Source: an uncultured Eubacteriales bacterium (GTDB lineage: Bacteria > Bacillota > Clostridia > Oscillospirales > Oscillospiraceae). From it: DNA of 13,467 nt. This document shows positions 1-6,132 of this stretch, in pieces. Position 1 is the stretch's first letter. Every line of letters begins with the position of its first letter. The DNA lies in the NCBI GenBank assembly GCA_900553805.1, contig USEU01000056.1, positions 1 to 13,467 on the forward strand. The letters are read 5' to 3'. Below the pieces are notes generated by a model. The model made no database searches. It was not told the origin of the DNA and saw only the letters and a list, made by a program, of their open reading frames with translations. Position numbers and translations under genes: made by a program.

Positions 1-70
1 GACAACTCAAAAATACCAACGGCACCCCCTTTGCCGCTTCGCGGCACTTCCCCCAGAGGGGGCAGCAAGA
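1..70 (-). repeat. T element, short form, inverted and cut by the window edge
   Basis: Read on the minus strand this matches the repeat at 3126-3270 and 5081-5232: CTTGCTGCCCCC, a hairpin TGCCGC-GAA-GCGGCA, then AAAGGGGGTGCCGTTGGTA and TTTGAGTTGTC. It lacks the internal module of about 60 bases (TGGTGCTCCGCGCAGC through the ATGATTGCC hairpin) that the two long copies carry. The element probably continues beyond base 1. No coding function is visible. Confidence 0.8.
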
Positions 71-172
71 GGCCTGTACGGATTCGCCTTGGTTCATTCT
101 AGATGGTATTCTGCGTACCGCGGCTGACCCCTCCGGCGCTGTTGCGCCGCCTCCCCTTTCAGGGGAGGTTCG
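71..172 (-). repeat. S element, inverted copy, downstream of the TerB/ATPase operon
   Basis: This matches 3390-3543 in reverse: both share AACCTCCCCTGAAAGG, GGAGGGGT, GCGGTACGCAGAAT and CCAAGGCGAATCCGTACAGG in that order. Two hairpins are visible: GGCGC-tgtt-GCGCC, and CCTCCCCT-TTC-AGGGGAGG at about 151-169. It lies just past the ATPase stop codon, so the second hairpin could end the operon transcript, although no clear T run follows. The remaining bases to 191 hold nothing recognisable. Confidence 0.75.
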
Positions 173-191
173 GTGCGTCCCCTGCCGGAGG

Positions 192-1505
192 TCAGATATC
201 AAACTCCGCAAATGCGCTGGCGGCGGCTTCTTCCTGGACGGCGTTCTGGGCGTATTGGAAGCTGTCGCTGCCCAGGAGGGCGCGGACGCTGATGCCGGGG
301 TTCTGGTAGACGATGTCCAGCACCTGGATGAAGTCGCGGATGACCTCCCGGGGGGTGATGTGACTGTCCGCGCCGATGCGGCCGAACTCGATCTCGATGA
401 AATCCACCATGTCCCGCTGGGTGACGATCTGGTCGTATTCATACAGCCCCGCGTGGATGTCCGCCAGCTTTTCGATGAGGATCAGCATTTCCTCGTTGGT
501 CAGGGGCAGCAGGCGGATCACCGGGGACAGCAGGTCCTTGTGCTCGCCGGAAAAATGGCCGTCGGCCAGGCGGGAGCGCAGGGCCTCGTAGCTGTATACG
601 CCCCGGCGGGGGTCCTCCATGCACTGGGGGGTGCCGCCCAGGATGAAGCCGATGTGCTGGGCCTTGCCCTGCATGGCGTCGTTGTACATGGTGAGGATCT
701 TTTCATAGTTATACTGCCGGGTGATGGCGTTGGGAATTTTATAGATATTCACCAGCTCGTCGATGAGCACCAGCATCCCGGCGTAGCCCGCCCGGTTCAG
801 AAAGGCGGCGAAGAGCTTGAGGTATTCGTACCAATCGTCGTCGGTGATGACGATGCTCACCCCCAGCTCCGCCCGGGCCTCGGTTTTGGTGGCGTACTCG
901 CCCCGGAACCATTTGAGCACCTTGGCCTTGGTCTCGTCGTCCCCGGCCCGGTGGGCCTGATAGTACGCGGTGAGCAGCCGGGCAAAGTCGAAGCCGTGGA
1001 CCATCTCGTTCAGGGAGTAGATCACGGCGGAGATCTTCTTCTCCACCGCCCGCTCCAGCCCGGGGTCGGCGACGGACAGGCCGGTCTGCTCCAGCACCTC
1101 CTGCTGCACGCTGCTGATCCAGCGGTCCAGGATCAGGGGCAGCGCGCCGCCCTCGGGCTTGGTCTTGGTGGACATGTTGCGGATCAGCTCTTTATAGGTG
1201 GCCAGGCCCTGGCCTCTGGTGCCCTGGAGCCGCCGCTCCGGGGACAGGTCGGCGTCCACCACCACGAAATTCTTGGCCATCACATAGTTGCGGATGGTTT
1301 GCAGCAGGAAGCTCTTGCCGCTGCCGTATTTGCCCACGATGAAGCGGAAGGACGCGCCGCCGTCGGCAATGATGTCCACATCCCGCAGCAGCGCTTCGAT
1401 CTCCGCCCTGCGCCCCACGGTGACGTAGGAAAGCCCCACCCGGGGCACCACGCCGCCCTTCAGGGAATTCATCAGGGTCTGGGCGATTCGCTTGGGTATT
1501 TTCAT
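192..1505 (-). CDS. BrxC/BrxD-like (DUF2791) P-loop ATPase paired with a TerB protein
   Basis: A 437-residue cytoplasmic ATPase. Walker A is GKYGSGKS at residues 58-65, and Walker B is MLVLIDELVNI at 244-254 with D249 and E250. A sensor-like strand FILGGTPQ is at 287-294 and an ITPREVIRDFI segment is at 383-393. This set matches DUF2791, the family that includes BREX protein BrxD and is related to ORC/Cdc6-like AAA+ ATPases; the assignment is from recalled motifs. Its ATG overlaps the stop of the TerB gene (ATGA), so translation is probably coupled. Families of this pair are known to sit beside an SF2 helicase and have been proposed to act in DNA processing or phage defence. No other BREX component is seen here. 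The biochemical substrate is unknown; a DNA-bound motor or switch is inference. Confidence 0.88.
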   Translation of the reverse strand: MKIPKRIAQTLMNSLKGGVVPRVGLSYVTVGRRAEIEALLRDVDIIADGGASFRFIVGKYGSGKSFLLQTIRNYVMAKNFVVVDADLSPERRLQGTRGQGLATYKELIRNMSTKTKPEGGALPLILDRWISSVQQEVLEQTGLSVADPGLERAVEKKISAVIYSLNEMVHGFDFARLLTAYYQAHRAGDDETKAKVLKWFRGEYATKTEARAELGVSIVITDDDWYEYLKLFAAFLNRAGYAGMLVLIDELVNIYKIPNAITRQYNYEKILTMYNDAMQGKAQHIGFILGGTPQCMEDPRRGVYSYEALRSRLADGHFSGEHKDLLSPVIRLLPLTNEEMLILIEKLADIHAGLYEYDQIVTQRDMVDFIEIEFGRIGADSHITPREVIRDFIQVLDIVYQNPGISVRALLGSDSFQYAQNAVQEEAAASAFAEFDI

Positions 1506-3031
1506 GGTGCTACCATCTCTTTCAGTTCGTCAATATAGTCCTCTACCAGCCCGTCATCCTCTGCCACGGAGTCCTGGAAGATATCATACAGCTTCTCATT
1601 AATGCCGTCCAATAAAACGGACAGTATTTTTCCCTCCCGTCGGACCCAGTCGGTGGGGCGGCCATAGAGCAGGCATTGGAGCAGGCGGTATTCCGCCGCG
1701 TTCAGGGGGCAGTCCTCTCCCGGCTCCCGGGCCGGGATGCCGGCGCTGGCCGGGACCGGCTCCGGGGCGGGGGCGGGAGGCGCTTCCTCCTCCAGCTCGT
1801 CCTCAATGCGCAGCCTTTCCTGGGTGACGGCAGCATCCCGGCGGATGGCGGCCAGGGCGCCGAAATCAATGGCGACCCGCTGGGCAGCCTGCCGGGCCTT
1901 TTCCTTCTCGTCCAGCAGGGCCTGAATTTCCCCCGCGATGGCCTTTTCCACCCATTTGGACTGCTCCGGCCGCAGCAGGGGCTTGCCCGGCTCCAGGGCG
2001 TCGCGCAGGCTGGCATCGATGGACTTCATCAGCCCGTCCAGCTTCTTCTGCCCCCGCTGGCCGATGAACCGGCCAGCCTCCACCCAATAGCCGCCGGAAC
2101 ACATAAAATAGTGGGTGTCGGTGAGGTAATAAGCGGCCTCCCGCTTCTTCAGCGGGTCGCAGAACACCGCCGCCGGAAACAGCTCAAAGGGCCGCTCCCG
2201 CAGCCCGCCGAAGAGCTGCTCGCTCAGGCTGCGGCCGCCGCGCCTGCGGTAGTGCAGGCACATCTGCCCCACCACGGCGGCGACTACCCGCTCCATGTCC
2301 TGCCGGTGGGTCTTACAGAATTTGCTGCGGCCCAGCCAGCCGGGGGCCAGCGCCGTCACCGCCTGCATCACGGCCTCCGCCGGCTGCTCCGGGGCGCTGT
2401 CCAGAATGTCGAAGTACGCCGACCCGTCCGGCTCCCCGTCCTCCTGCCAGAAGCTGTCGGAGAGATTATAATACAGAATATAGGACTTGCGCCAGCTCCG
2501 ATAGTAGCGGGGCACGGTGCTGTCCACCCCGCCGTAACGGTCCACGAAGGCGTCCATTTTTTTCAGCCCCTCCACCGGGCTGCCCGCCCCGACCTGGTTA
2601 ATGAGCTCATAGAGATAGAGGAAGGCGAAGGTGGTGCACGCCTCCGGCGCGTCCCCCCGGCGCACACGGGTGCGCCAGGAAAAATAGCTGCGCAGCTCCC
2701 GGTCGGTGAGGGAATCGTAGGTGGGGAAATAGCGGGTGACCCGGAGCAGCTCGGGGTAATCGTCCTCGTACCCCGCCAGGAGCCGGGCCTGCTTGAGGAA
2801 GAGACTGCGCCGGTTCTGATACATGGCGGCGCTGCCCTGCTCCAGGGACCGGGCCGCCCGCAGCAGCGAGGGCAGCTTTTCGGCGGGCGCGTTCCCCCGC
2901 CGGGGCAGGTATTTCCCCACCACCTCCCGCACATAGGCAGGCAGCCGGTCCGCAGAGGCGCTCTGCCGGGGCCGGATCGGCTCCTCCTGAAACACCCGCT
3001 CCTCCAACGGCTCCGCCTTTCCGCTGCCCAT
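1502..3031 (-). CDS. TerB-N / TerB-C domain protein
   Basis: A 509-residue protein, first gene of the operon. The TerB-N domain spans about residues 90-310; its hallmarks are PTYDSLTDRELRSYFSWR at 103-120 and FLYLYELINQVG at 137-148. The TerB-C domain spans about 355-505, with IDFGALAAIRRDAAVTQERL at 388-407, an E/P/A-rich linker at about 408-440, then LSVLLDGINEKLYDI at 470-484 and an acidic end. Central TerB itself, the tellurite-related metal-binding domain, is not evident, so a role in tellurite resistance should not be assumed. Aravind and colleagues linked TerB-N/TerB-C proteins to ATPase and helicase partners in predicted DNA-processing systems. The start has AGGGAG nine bases upstream and the next in-frame Met is residue 70. 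No membrane segment or signal peptide is seen. The role in this cell is unproven. Confidence 0.88.
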   Translation of the reverse strand: MGSGKAEPLEERVFQEEPIRPRQSASADRLPAYVREVVGKYLPRRGNAPAEKLPSLLRAARSLEQGSAAMYQNRRSLFLKQARLLAGYEDDYPELLRVTRYFPTYDSLTDRELRSYFSWRTRVRRGDAPEACTTFAFLYLYELINQVGAGSPVEGLKKMDAFVDRYGGVDSTVPRYYRSWRKSYILYYNLSDSFWQEDGEPDGSAYFDILDSAPEQPAEAVMQAVTALAPGWLGRSKFCKTHRQDMERVVAAVVGQMCLHYRRRGGRSLSEQLFGGLRERPFELFPAAVFCDPLKKREAAYYLTDTHYFMCSGGYWVEAGRFIGQRGQKKLDGLMKSIDASLRDALEPGKPLLRPEQSKWVEKAIAGEIQALLDEKEKARQAAQRVAIDFGALAAIRRDAAVTQERLRIEDELEEEAPPAPAPEPVPASAGIPAREPGEDCPLNAAEYRLLQCLLYGRPTDWVRREGKILSVLLDGINEKLYDIFQDSVAEDDGLVEDYIDELKEMVAP

Positions 3032-3065
3032 ACGCGCTCACTCCCTCGGACAAATGTTTGCGTTT

Positions 3066-3094
3066 ATCATACCCCATTGTCCACTTTCCGTCAA
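3066..3094 (-). promoter_or_regulatory. SigA-type promoter of the TerB/ATPase operon
   Basis: Minus-strand TTGACG (3094-3089), a 17-base spacer, then TATGAT (3071-3066). Both hexamers are close to consensus. The predicted start of transcription is near 3059, leaving a short leader before the TerB ATG at 3031. The long repeat region begins just upstream at 3126. Confidence 0.8.
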
Positions 3095-3125
3095 GCAGAA
3101 AGCCAAAAAACTTTACCAAGGCTCC

Positions 3126-3270
3126 CTTGCTGCCCCCTCTGGGGGTGGTGCTCCGCGCAGCGAATCAAGATAGTAATGATTGCCGGTGGCAATCATACCT
3201 CTGTTTCGTGCCGCGAAGCGGCAAAGGGGGTGCCGTTGGTAGCTTTGAGTTGTTTCCATTCAACGAACCA
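3126..3270 (+). repeat. T element, long form, copy 1
   Basis: Nearly identical to 5081-5232. Visible structure: CCCCCTCTGGGGG, the module TGGTGCTCCGCGCAGC at 3146 onward, a perfect hairpin ATGATTGCC-GGT-GGCAATCAT at 3176-3196, a hairpin TGCCGC-GAA-GCGGCA, and GGGGGTG near the middle that can pair with CACCCCC at the end. It is noncoding. It sits between the TerB promoter (pointing left) and the copper gene promoter (pointing right). Confidence 0.85.
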
Positions 3271-3385
3271 CACCCCCTCTGCGACTCGCTAAGAGCCGCC
3301 TGACGGCGGTTGCTCGCTTGCATGGCGCCTGCGCATCGCTAAGTCAGCCCTTGTGGGCTGCCAGCTCCCCCATTGGGGAACCGAG
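3271..3385 (+). repeat. Spacer with CCGCC hairpin followed by twin-hairpin element
   Basis: Bases 3296-3309 form CCGCC-TGAC-GGCGG, a REP-like hairpin. From 3342 comes the twin-hairpin element: AGCCC-TTGT-GGGCT, then GCCAG, then TCCCC-CATT-GGGGA. The second element recurs at 5235-5279 and, inverted, at 13308-13355. No gene is supported here. Confidence 0.7.
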
Positions 3386-3389
3386 TTTA

Positions 3390-3543
3390 ACCTCCCCTGA
3401 AAGGTTTAGCAGGTGTAGCCATTCATAGAATGGCGTACAGCTGCTTAATGCAAAGCTGAGGAGGGCCGCGCGTTAGCGTGGCGGAGGGGTTTGCGGTACG
3501 CAGAATGCCATTTGAAATGCGCCAAGGCGAATCCGTACAGGCC
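3390..3543 (+). repeat. S element, copy with an extra nested segment
   Basis: Matches 71-172 in the opposite orientation at both ends (AACCTCCCCTGAAAGG and CCAAGGCGAATCCGTACAGG). Between about 3405 and 3460 it carries roughly 55 bases absent from the other copy. That segment contains its own hairpin, GCCATTC-ATA-GAATGGC at 3418-3434. The segment interrupts the CCTCCCCT hairpin that is intact in the left copy. It looks like one small repeat inserted in another. Confidence 0.72.
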
Positions 3544-3545
3544 AC

Positions 3546-3570
3546 TTGACTCCCCCACCGGGGAGCCAAG
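3546..3570 (+). repeat. Single GGCTCCCC-type hairpin module
   Basis: CTCCCC (3550-3555), loop CACC, GGGGAG (3560-3565), followed by CCAAG. This is the second half of the twin-hairpin element without the first half. It lies about 40 bases before the promoter of the metal-handling gene. Confidence 0.65.
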
Positions 3571-3611
3571 GATGCACCCCATCGTCATCGATTTTGTTCA
3601 CAAAGTGTTTC

Positions 3612-3640
3612 TTGACTTTGCGGGGCAGCTTTGCTATAAT
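3612..3640 (+). promoter_or_regulatory. SigA-type promoter of the HMA-SafE-cupredoxin gene
   Basis: TTGACT (3612-3617), a 17-base spacer, then a perfect TATAAT (3635-3640). Transcription should start near 3647, giving a leader of under 30 bases to the ATG at 3675. GGAGG at 3661-3665 is the ribosome binding site. I see no clear CsoR or CopY operator. Confidence 0.85.
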
Positions 3641-3674
3641 CCGGGGCGATTTTGGACGCGGGAGGCGACGAGCC

Positions 3675-5069
3675 ATGGAGGTTTTGCTTTATATCGGCGG
3701 GATGCAGTGCGGCAGCTGCGCGGCGCGGGTGAAGCGGGCGCTGGAGGAAGCGCGGGGCGTGCAGGCGGCGGAGGTATCCTATGGCCGCGGGACGGCGCGG
3801 GTGCGCTGCCGGGCCGGGACGGACCCGGATTTCCTGTGCCGGGCGGTGCAGGCGGCGGGGTACGAGGCATCTGTGAAGCCTCTGGGGCGGCCCTGGAAGA
3901 CGGCGGGGACCGTCGTCCTTCTTTTTTGCTCCTTCTACCTACTAAACAGGTGGGGAATTCTCAACTACCTGACCCCCTCCCAGCTGGCGGACGGCTCCAT
4001 GGGCTATGGGATGCTCTTCGTGGTGGGGCTGCTGACCTCGGTGCACTGCGTGGCCATGTGCGGCGGCATCGGGCTGTCCCAGAGCCTCTCCGGCGTCCGG
4101 CAGACGAAGGCCGCCTGGAAGCCCACCGTGCGCTATAATCTGGGCAGGCTCCTGTCCTATACCGCCGTGGGCACGGCGCTGGGCGCGGTGGGCATGGGTC
4201 TGGAGGCCGCCTCCGTCACCCTATCCTACGGCTTGCAGGGGGCGGTGAAGCTGCTGGCCGGGGCGGCCATGGTGACCATGGGGCTGAACATGCTGGGTCT
4301 GCTGCCAAGGCGCGGCCGGCAGCTGCCCCGCCTCTTCCCCAGGCGGGCGCTCGGCCCCTTTGCCATCGGGCTGCTGAACGGGCTGATGCCCTGCGGGCCG
4401 CTGCAAAGCATGCAGCTGCTGGCCCTGGCCAGCGGAAGCCCGGTGCGGGGCGGGCTGTCCATGCTCCTGTTCGCTCTGGGCACCATGCCGCTGATGCTGG
4501 CCTTCGGCTCCGCCGTGGGGCTGCTGGGGAAGAAATTCACCCGGGCCGTGACGCTGCTGGGAGCGGTGGTCATCGCGGTGCTGGGGCTGGCCATGGTGGG
4601 CCAGGGGGGCAGCCTGGCGGGCCTGTTCACCCCGGCGCAATTGGCCGCCGGGGCGGCGCTGCTGGGCATGGGACTGCTGATCTTCAATCTGGCGGGCCGG
4701 AAAACCGCCGCCCTGCCGGTGGGGCTGATCCTGCTGGCGGCGCTGGCGGTGCTGCCCCTGCTCCCGGGGACGGGAGAGGCCGCCCAGGCGCGGATGGAGG
4801 ACGGCGTCCAGATCGTGGAAAGCGACCTGCGCCCCGGAGCCTATCCCGGCATTCAGGTCCGGGCGGGCGTCCCCGTCCGCTGGATCATTCACGCCGACGA
4901 TGAGGACATCAACGGCTGCAACGATCGCTTCTTCCAGCGGGAGCTGCAATTGGAGCACAGCTTCACGCCGGGGGACAACGCCATCGAATTCACCCCCGCC
5001 GCCCCCGGCACATACACATACAGCTGCTGGATGGGCATGATCCACGGCACCATCACCGTCACAACCTAA
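3675..5069 (+). CDS. HMA - SafE/UreH-like membrane - cupredoxin fusion, probable copper handling
   Basis: A 464-residue membrane protein. Residues 1-70 are a heavy-metal-associated domain with GMQCGSCAARV (C12, C15), as in CopZ. About 76-365 hold hydrophobic segments of the SafE/DsbD_2/UreH-like family with HCVAMCGG at 124-131 and LMPCGP at 238-243, which place Cys and Met inside the membrane. About 375-464 form a cupredoxin-like outer domain ending with YSCWMGMIHG (C451, M453, M455, H457), plausible metal ligands, plus C415. Family proteins of this kind are usually tied to copper or thiol movement across the membrane. The order suggests capture inside, transfer through the Cys/Met membrane part and delivery outside, or the reverse; direction is inference. 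The start at 3675 is chosen over an upstream in-frame ATG at 3546 because it has GGAGG nine bases ahead, the HMA fold begins there, and the promoter lies between the two. Confidence 0.88.
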   Translation: MEVLLYIGGMQCGSCAARVKRALEEARGVQAAEVSYGRGTARVRCRAGTDPDFLCRAVQAAGYEASVKPLGRPWKTAGTVVLLFCSFYLLNRWGILNYLTPSQLADGSMGYGMLFVVGLLTSVHCVAMCGGIGLSQSLSGVRQTKAAWKPTVRYNLGRLLSYTAVGTALGAVGMGLEAASVTLSYGLQGAVKLLAGAAMVTMGLNMLGLLPRRGRQLPRLFPRRALGPFAIGLLNGLMPCGPLQSMQLLALASGSPVRGGLSMLLFALGTMPLMLAFGSAVGLLGKKFTRAVTLLGAVVIAVLGLAMVGQGGSLAGLFTPAQLAAGAALLGMGLLIFNLAGRKTAALPVGLILLAALAVLPLLPGTGEAAQARMEDGVQIVESDLRPGAYPGIQVRAGVPVRWIIHADDEDINGCNDRFFQRELQLEHSFTPGDNAIEFTPAAPGTYTYSCWMGMIHGTITVTT

Positions 5070-5080
5070 AGCTGCCCAAA

Positions 5081-5232
5081 CTTGCTGCCCCCTTTGGGGG
5101 TGGTGCTCCGCGCAGCGAATCAAGATAGTAATGATTGCCGGTGGCAATCATACCTCTGTTTCGTGCCGCGACAGCGGCAAAGGGGGTGTCGTCGGTAGCT
5201 TTGAGCTGTCACCATTCAACGAACAACACCCC
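5081..5232 (+). repeat. T element, long form, copy 2
   Basis: Same order of parts as 3126-3270, including TGGTGCTCCGCGCAGC at 5101 onward and the perfect hairpin ATGATTGCC-GGT-GGCAATCAT at 5131-5151. The inner hairpin has changed from TGCCGC-GAA-GCGGCA to TGCCGC-GACA-GCGGCA, keeping its arms. It begins 11 bases after the stop codon of the fusion gene and fills most of the gap to the DUF2318 gene. Confidence 0.85.
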
Positions 5233-5234
5233 CT

Positions 5235-5279
5235 CAGTCAGCCCTTACGGGCTGCCAGCTCCCCCATTGGGGAGCCAAG
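5235..5279 (+). repeat. Twin-hairpin element, copy next to the DUF2318 gene
   Basis: CAGTC, AGCCC-TTAC-GGGCT, GCCAG, CTCCCC-CATT-GGGGAG, CCAAG. It ends about 17 bases before the ribosome binding site of the lipoprotein gene. It could partly terminate read-through from the fusion gene, but no T run follows. Confidence 0.75.
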
Positions 5280-5309
5280 AGTGCTTAACATCGAAGGAGG
5301 ATTTATGAA

Positions 5310-5768
5310 ATGAAAAAGCGTTTTATTTTGGCCCTTGCCCTGGCGCTTCCGGCGCTGCTCAGCGGCTGCGGCAAGCAGGAGCAGGCCGCCCTCGGCCAGG
5401 GGGAGTACCTGGAAATTCCCAAGGCGGAGCTGTCCGAGGACATCCGCATCTATTCCGTTACCGTGGACGGCCTGCAAATGGAGGTCCTGGCCGCCAAGGA
5501 CGCCGACGGCACCCTGCGCACCGCCTTCAATACCTGCCAGGTGTGCAACGGCTCCCGCAAGGCCTATTTCGTGGCCCAGGGGGAGCACGTGATCTGCCAG
5601 AACTGCGGCAATTCCTTCGCCCGTTCCGACGTGGGCGTCCTCTCCGGCGGCTGCAACCCCACCCCCATCTTCGCCGAATCCCGCGCCGATACCGAAGACA
5701 CCATCCGCATCTCCTGCGACTACCTCCAATCCAACCGGGACCTGTTCACAAGGTGGAAGGAAAACTAA
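5310..5768 (+). CDS. DUF2318-domain lipoprotein
   Basis: A 152-residue predicted lipoprotein. Residues 1-20 are a lipoprotein signal ending in LLSGC, so C20 should be lipidated and the protein held on the outer face of the membrane. The DUF2318 core has CQVCNGSRKAYF, then CQNCGNSFARSDVGVLSGGCNP, giving two CxxC pairs and one further Cys that could bind a metal or undergo redox change. DUF2318 commonly accompanies Ftr1-type iron permeases or cupredoxin proteins; the upstream gene supplies a cupredoxin domain, so a shared metal-redox job is likely but inferred. AAGGAGG lies nine bases ahead of the start. An ATGAAATGA two-codon frame overlaps the start, its stop sharing bases with the true ATG. 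No separate promoter was found, so it may depend on the promoter at 3612. The TAA stop is part of a palindromic repeat. Confidence 0.88.
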   Translation: MKKRFILALALALPALLSGCGKQEQAALGQGEYLEIPKAELSEDIRIYSVTVDGLQMEVLAAKDADGTLRTAFNTCQVCNGSRKAYFVAQGEHVICQNCGNSFARSDVGVLSGGCNPTPIFAESRADTEDTIRISCDYLQSNRDLFTRWKEN

Positions 5769-5837
5769 GGCAACACCGCACAATTTGGCAAAAAGACGGC
5801 TGCGGCTCGCAGACACAATTGCGCGGTGTTGCCTAAG
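5766..5837 (+). repeat. 70-bp palindromic repeat, copy 1, overlapping a stop codon
   Basis: Left arm AGGCAACACCGC (5768-5779) and right arm GCGGTGTTGCCT (5823-5834) are perfect complements; ACAATT continues inward with partial pairing. An internal hairpin CTGCG-GCT-CGCAG lies in the loop. The first three bases, TAA, are the stop codon of the lipoprotein gene. It shares a 26-base outer sequence with the copy at 10663-10732. It may act as a terminator or be a MITE-like element; no transposase is nearby. Confidence 0.8.
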
Positions 5838-5884
5838 GAAAGAAATCACAAAACAAGTCTCATATGAACTCCATGCCCTTCAGG

Positions 5885-5915
5885 CAATTAAAATCTTTTT
5901 TAAAGATTTTAATTG
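5885..5915 (+). promoter_or_regulatory. AT-rich perfect palindrome in the leader region of the lactate operon
   Basis: CAATTAAAATCTTT (5885-5898), loop TTT, AAAGATTTTAATTG (5902-5915): 14 paired bases, all perfect. An outer pair GAACTCC/GGAGTTC extends it across a bulge. It is not followed by a T run, so it is a weak candidate for a terminator. A possible promoter, TTGGAG (5913-5918), 17 bases, CATAAT (5936-5941), overlaps its right arm, which would fit an operator. A second smaller repeat, CCAGTTTT/AAAACTGG, lies at 5988-6011. The rest of 5838-6060 is AT-rich and has no supported gene. Confidence 0.45.
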
Positions 5916-6060
5916 GAGTTCAGTATGATTTCTGTCATAATCGGCAAAAATGTATCGGTATTTTTCTACGAAATATGTGCATTTTATCCAGTTTTCTGAC
6001 TTTAAAACTGGGTAACCAGCCAAATCTTTGTTCTCGGTTTTGGGAAAGGGCGCGCTTTGA

Positions 6061-6105
6061 TTGACAGCGGAGGGTTTCGGTTGTATGCTTTTAAAGCAAT
6101 ACCGC
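6061..6105 (+). promoter_or_regulatory. Predicted promoter with overlapping operator-like palindrome for the lactate operon
   Basis: TTGACA (6061-6066), a 17-base spacer, then TATGCT (6084-6089). A perfect palindrome TGCTTT-T-AAAGCA covers the -10 and expected start site, within a longer imperfect one at 6078-6105 (CGGT...ACCG). This gives a leader of about 37 bases to the etfB start. A repressor acting here is inference; GntR-type LctA plays that role in Acetobacterium woodii, but no regulator gene is in the window. Confidence 0.6.
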
Positions 6106-6132
6106 GTTCGAGCAAACCGGGAGGTTTTGGAT

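Noticed and set aside
192..3031. A full BREX system or a tellurite-resistance operon
   Set aside because: No PglX, PglZ, BrxA, BrxB or BrxL is present, and no TerC, TerD or central TerB domain is evident. Only the ATPase family and the flanking TerB-N/C domains are shared.
255..3292. Long open frames on the plus strand opposite the TerB/ATPase operon
   Set aside because: They are rich in His, Gln, Gly and Arg with no family likeness, typical of shadows in GC-rich genes. The opposite strand has clear motifs, ribosome sites and a promoter.
1..3570. CRISPR array or insertion sequence formed by the repeats
   Set aside because: Copies are not evenly spaced, have no unique spacers, and no cas or transposase gene is present.
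3675..5069. Sulfite exporter or urease accessory protein, as the membrane family name might suggest
   Set aside because: The fused HMA and cupredoxin-like domains point to metal handling, and no urease or sulfur gene is nearby.
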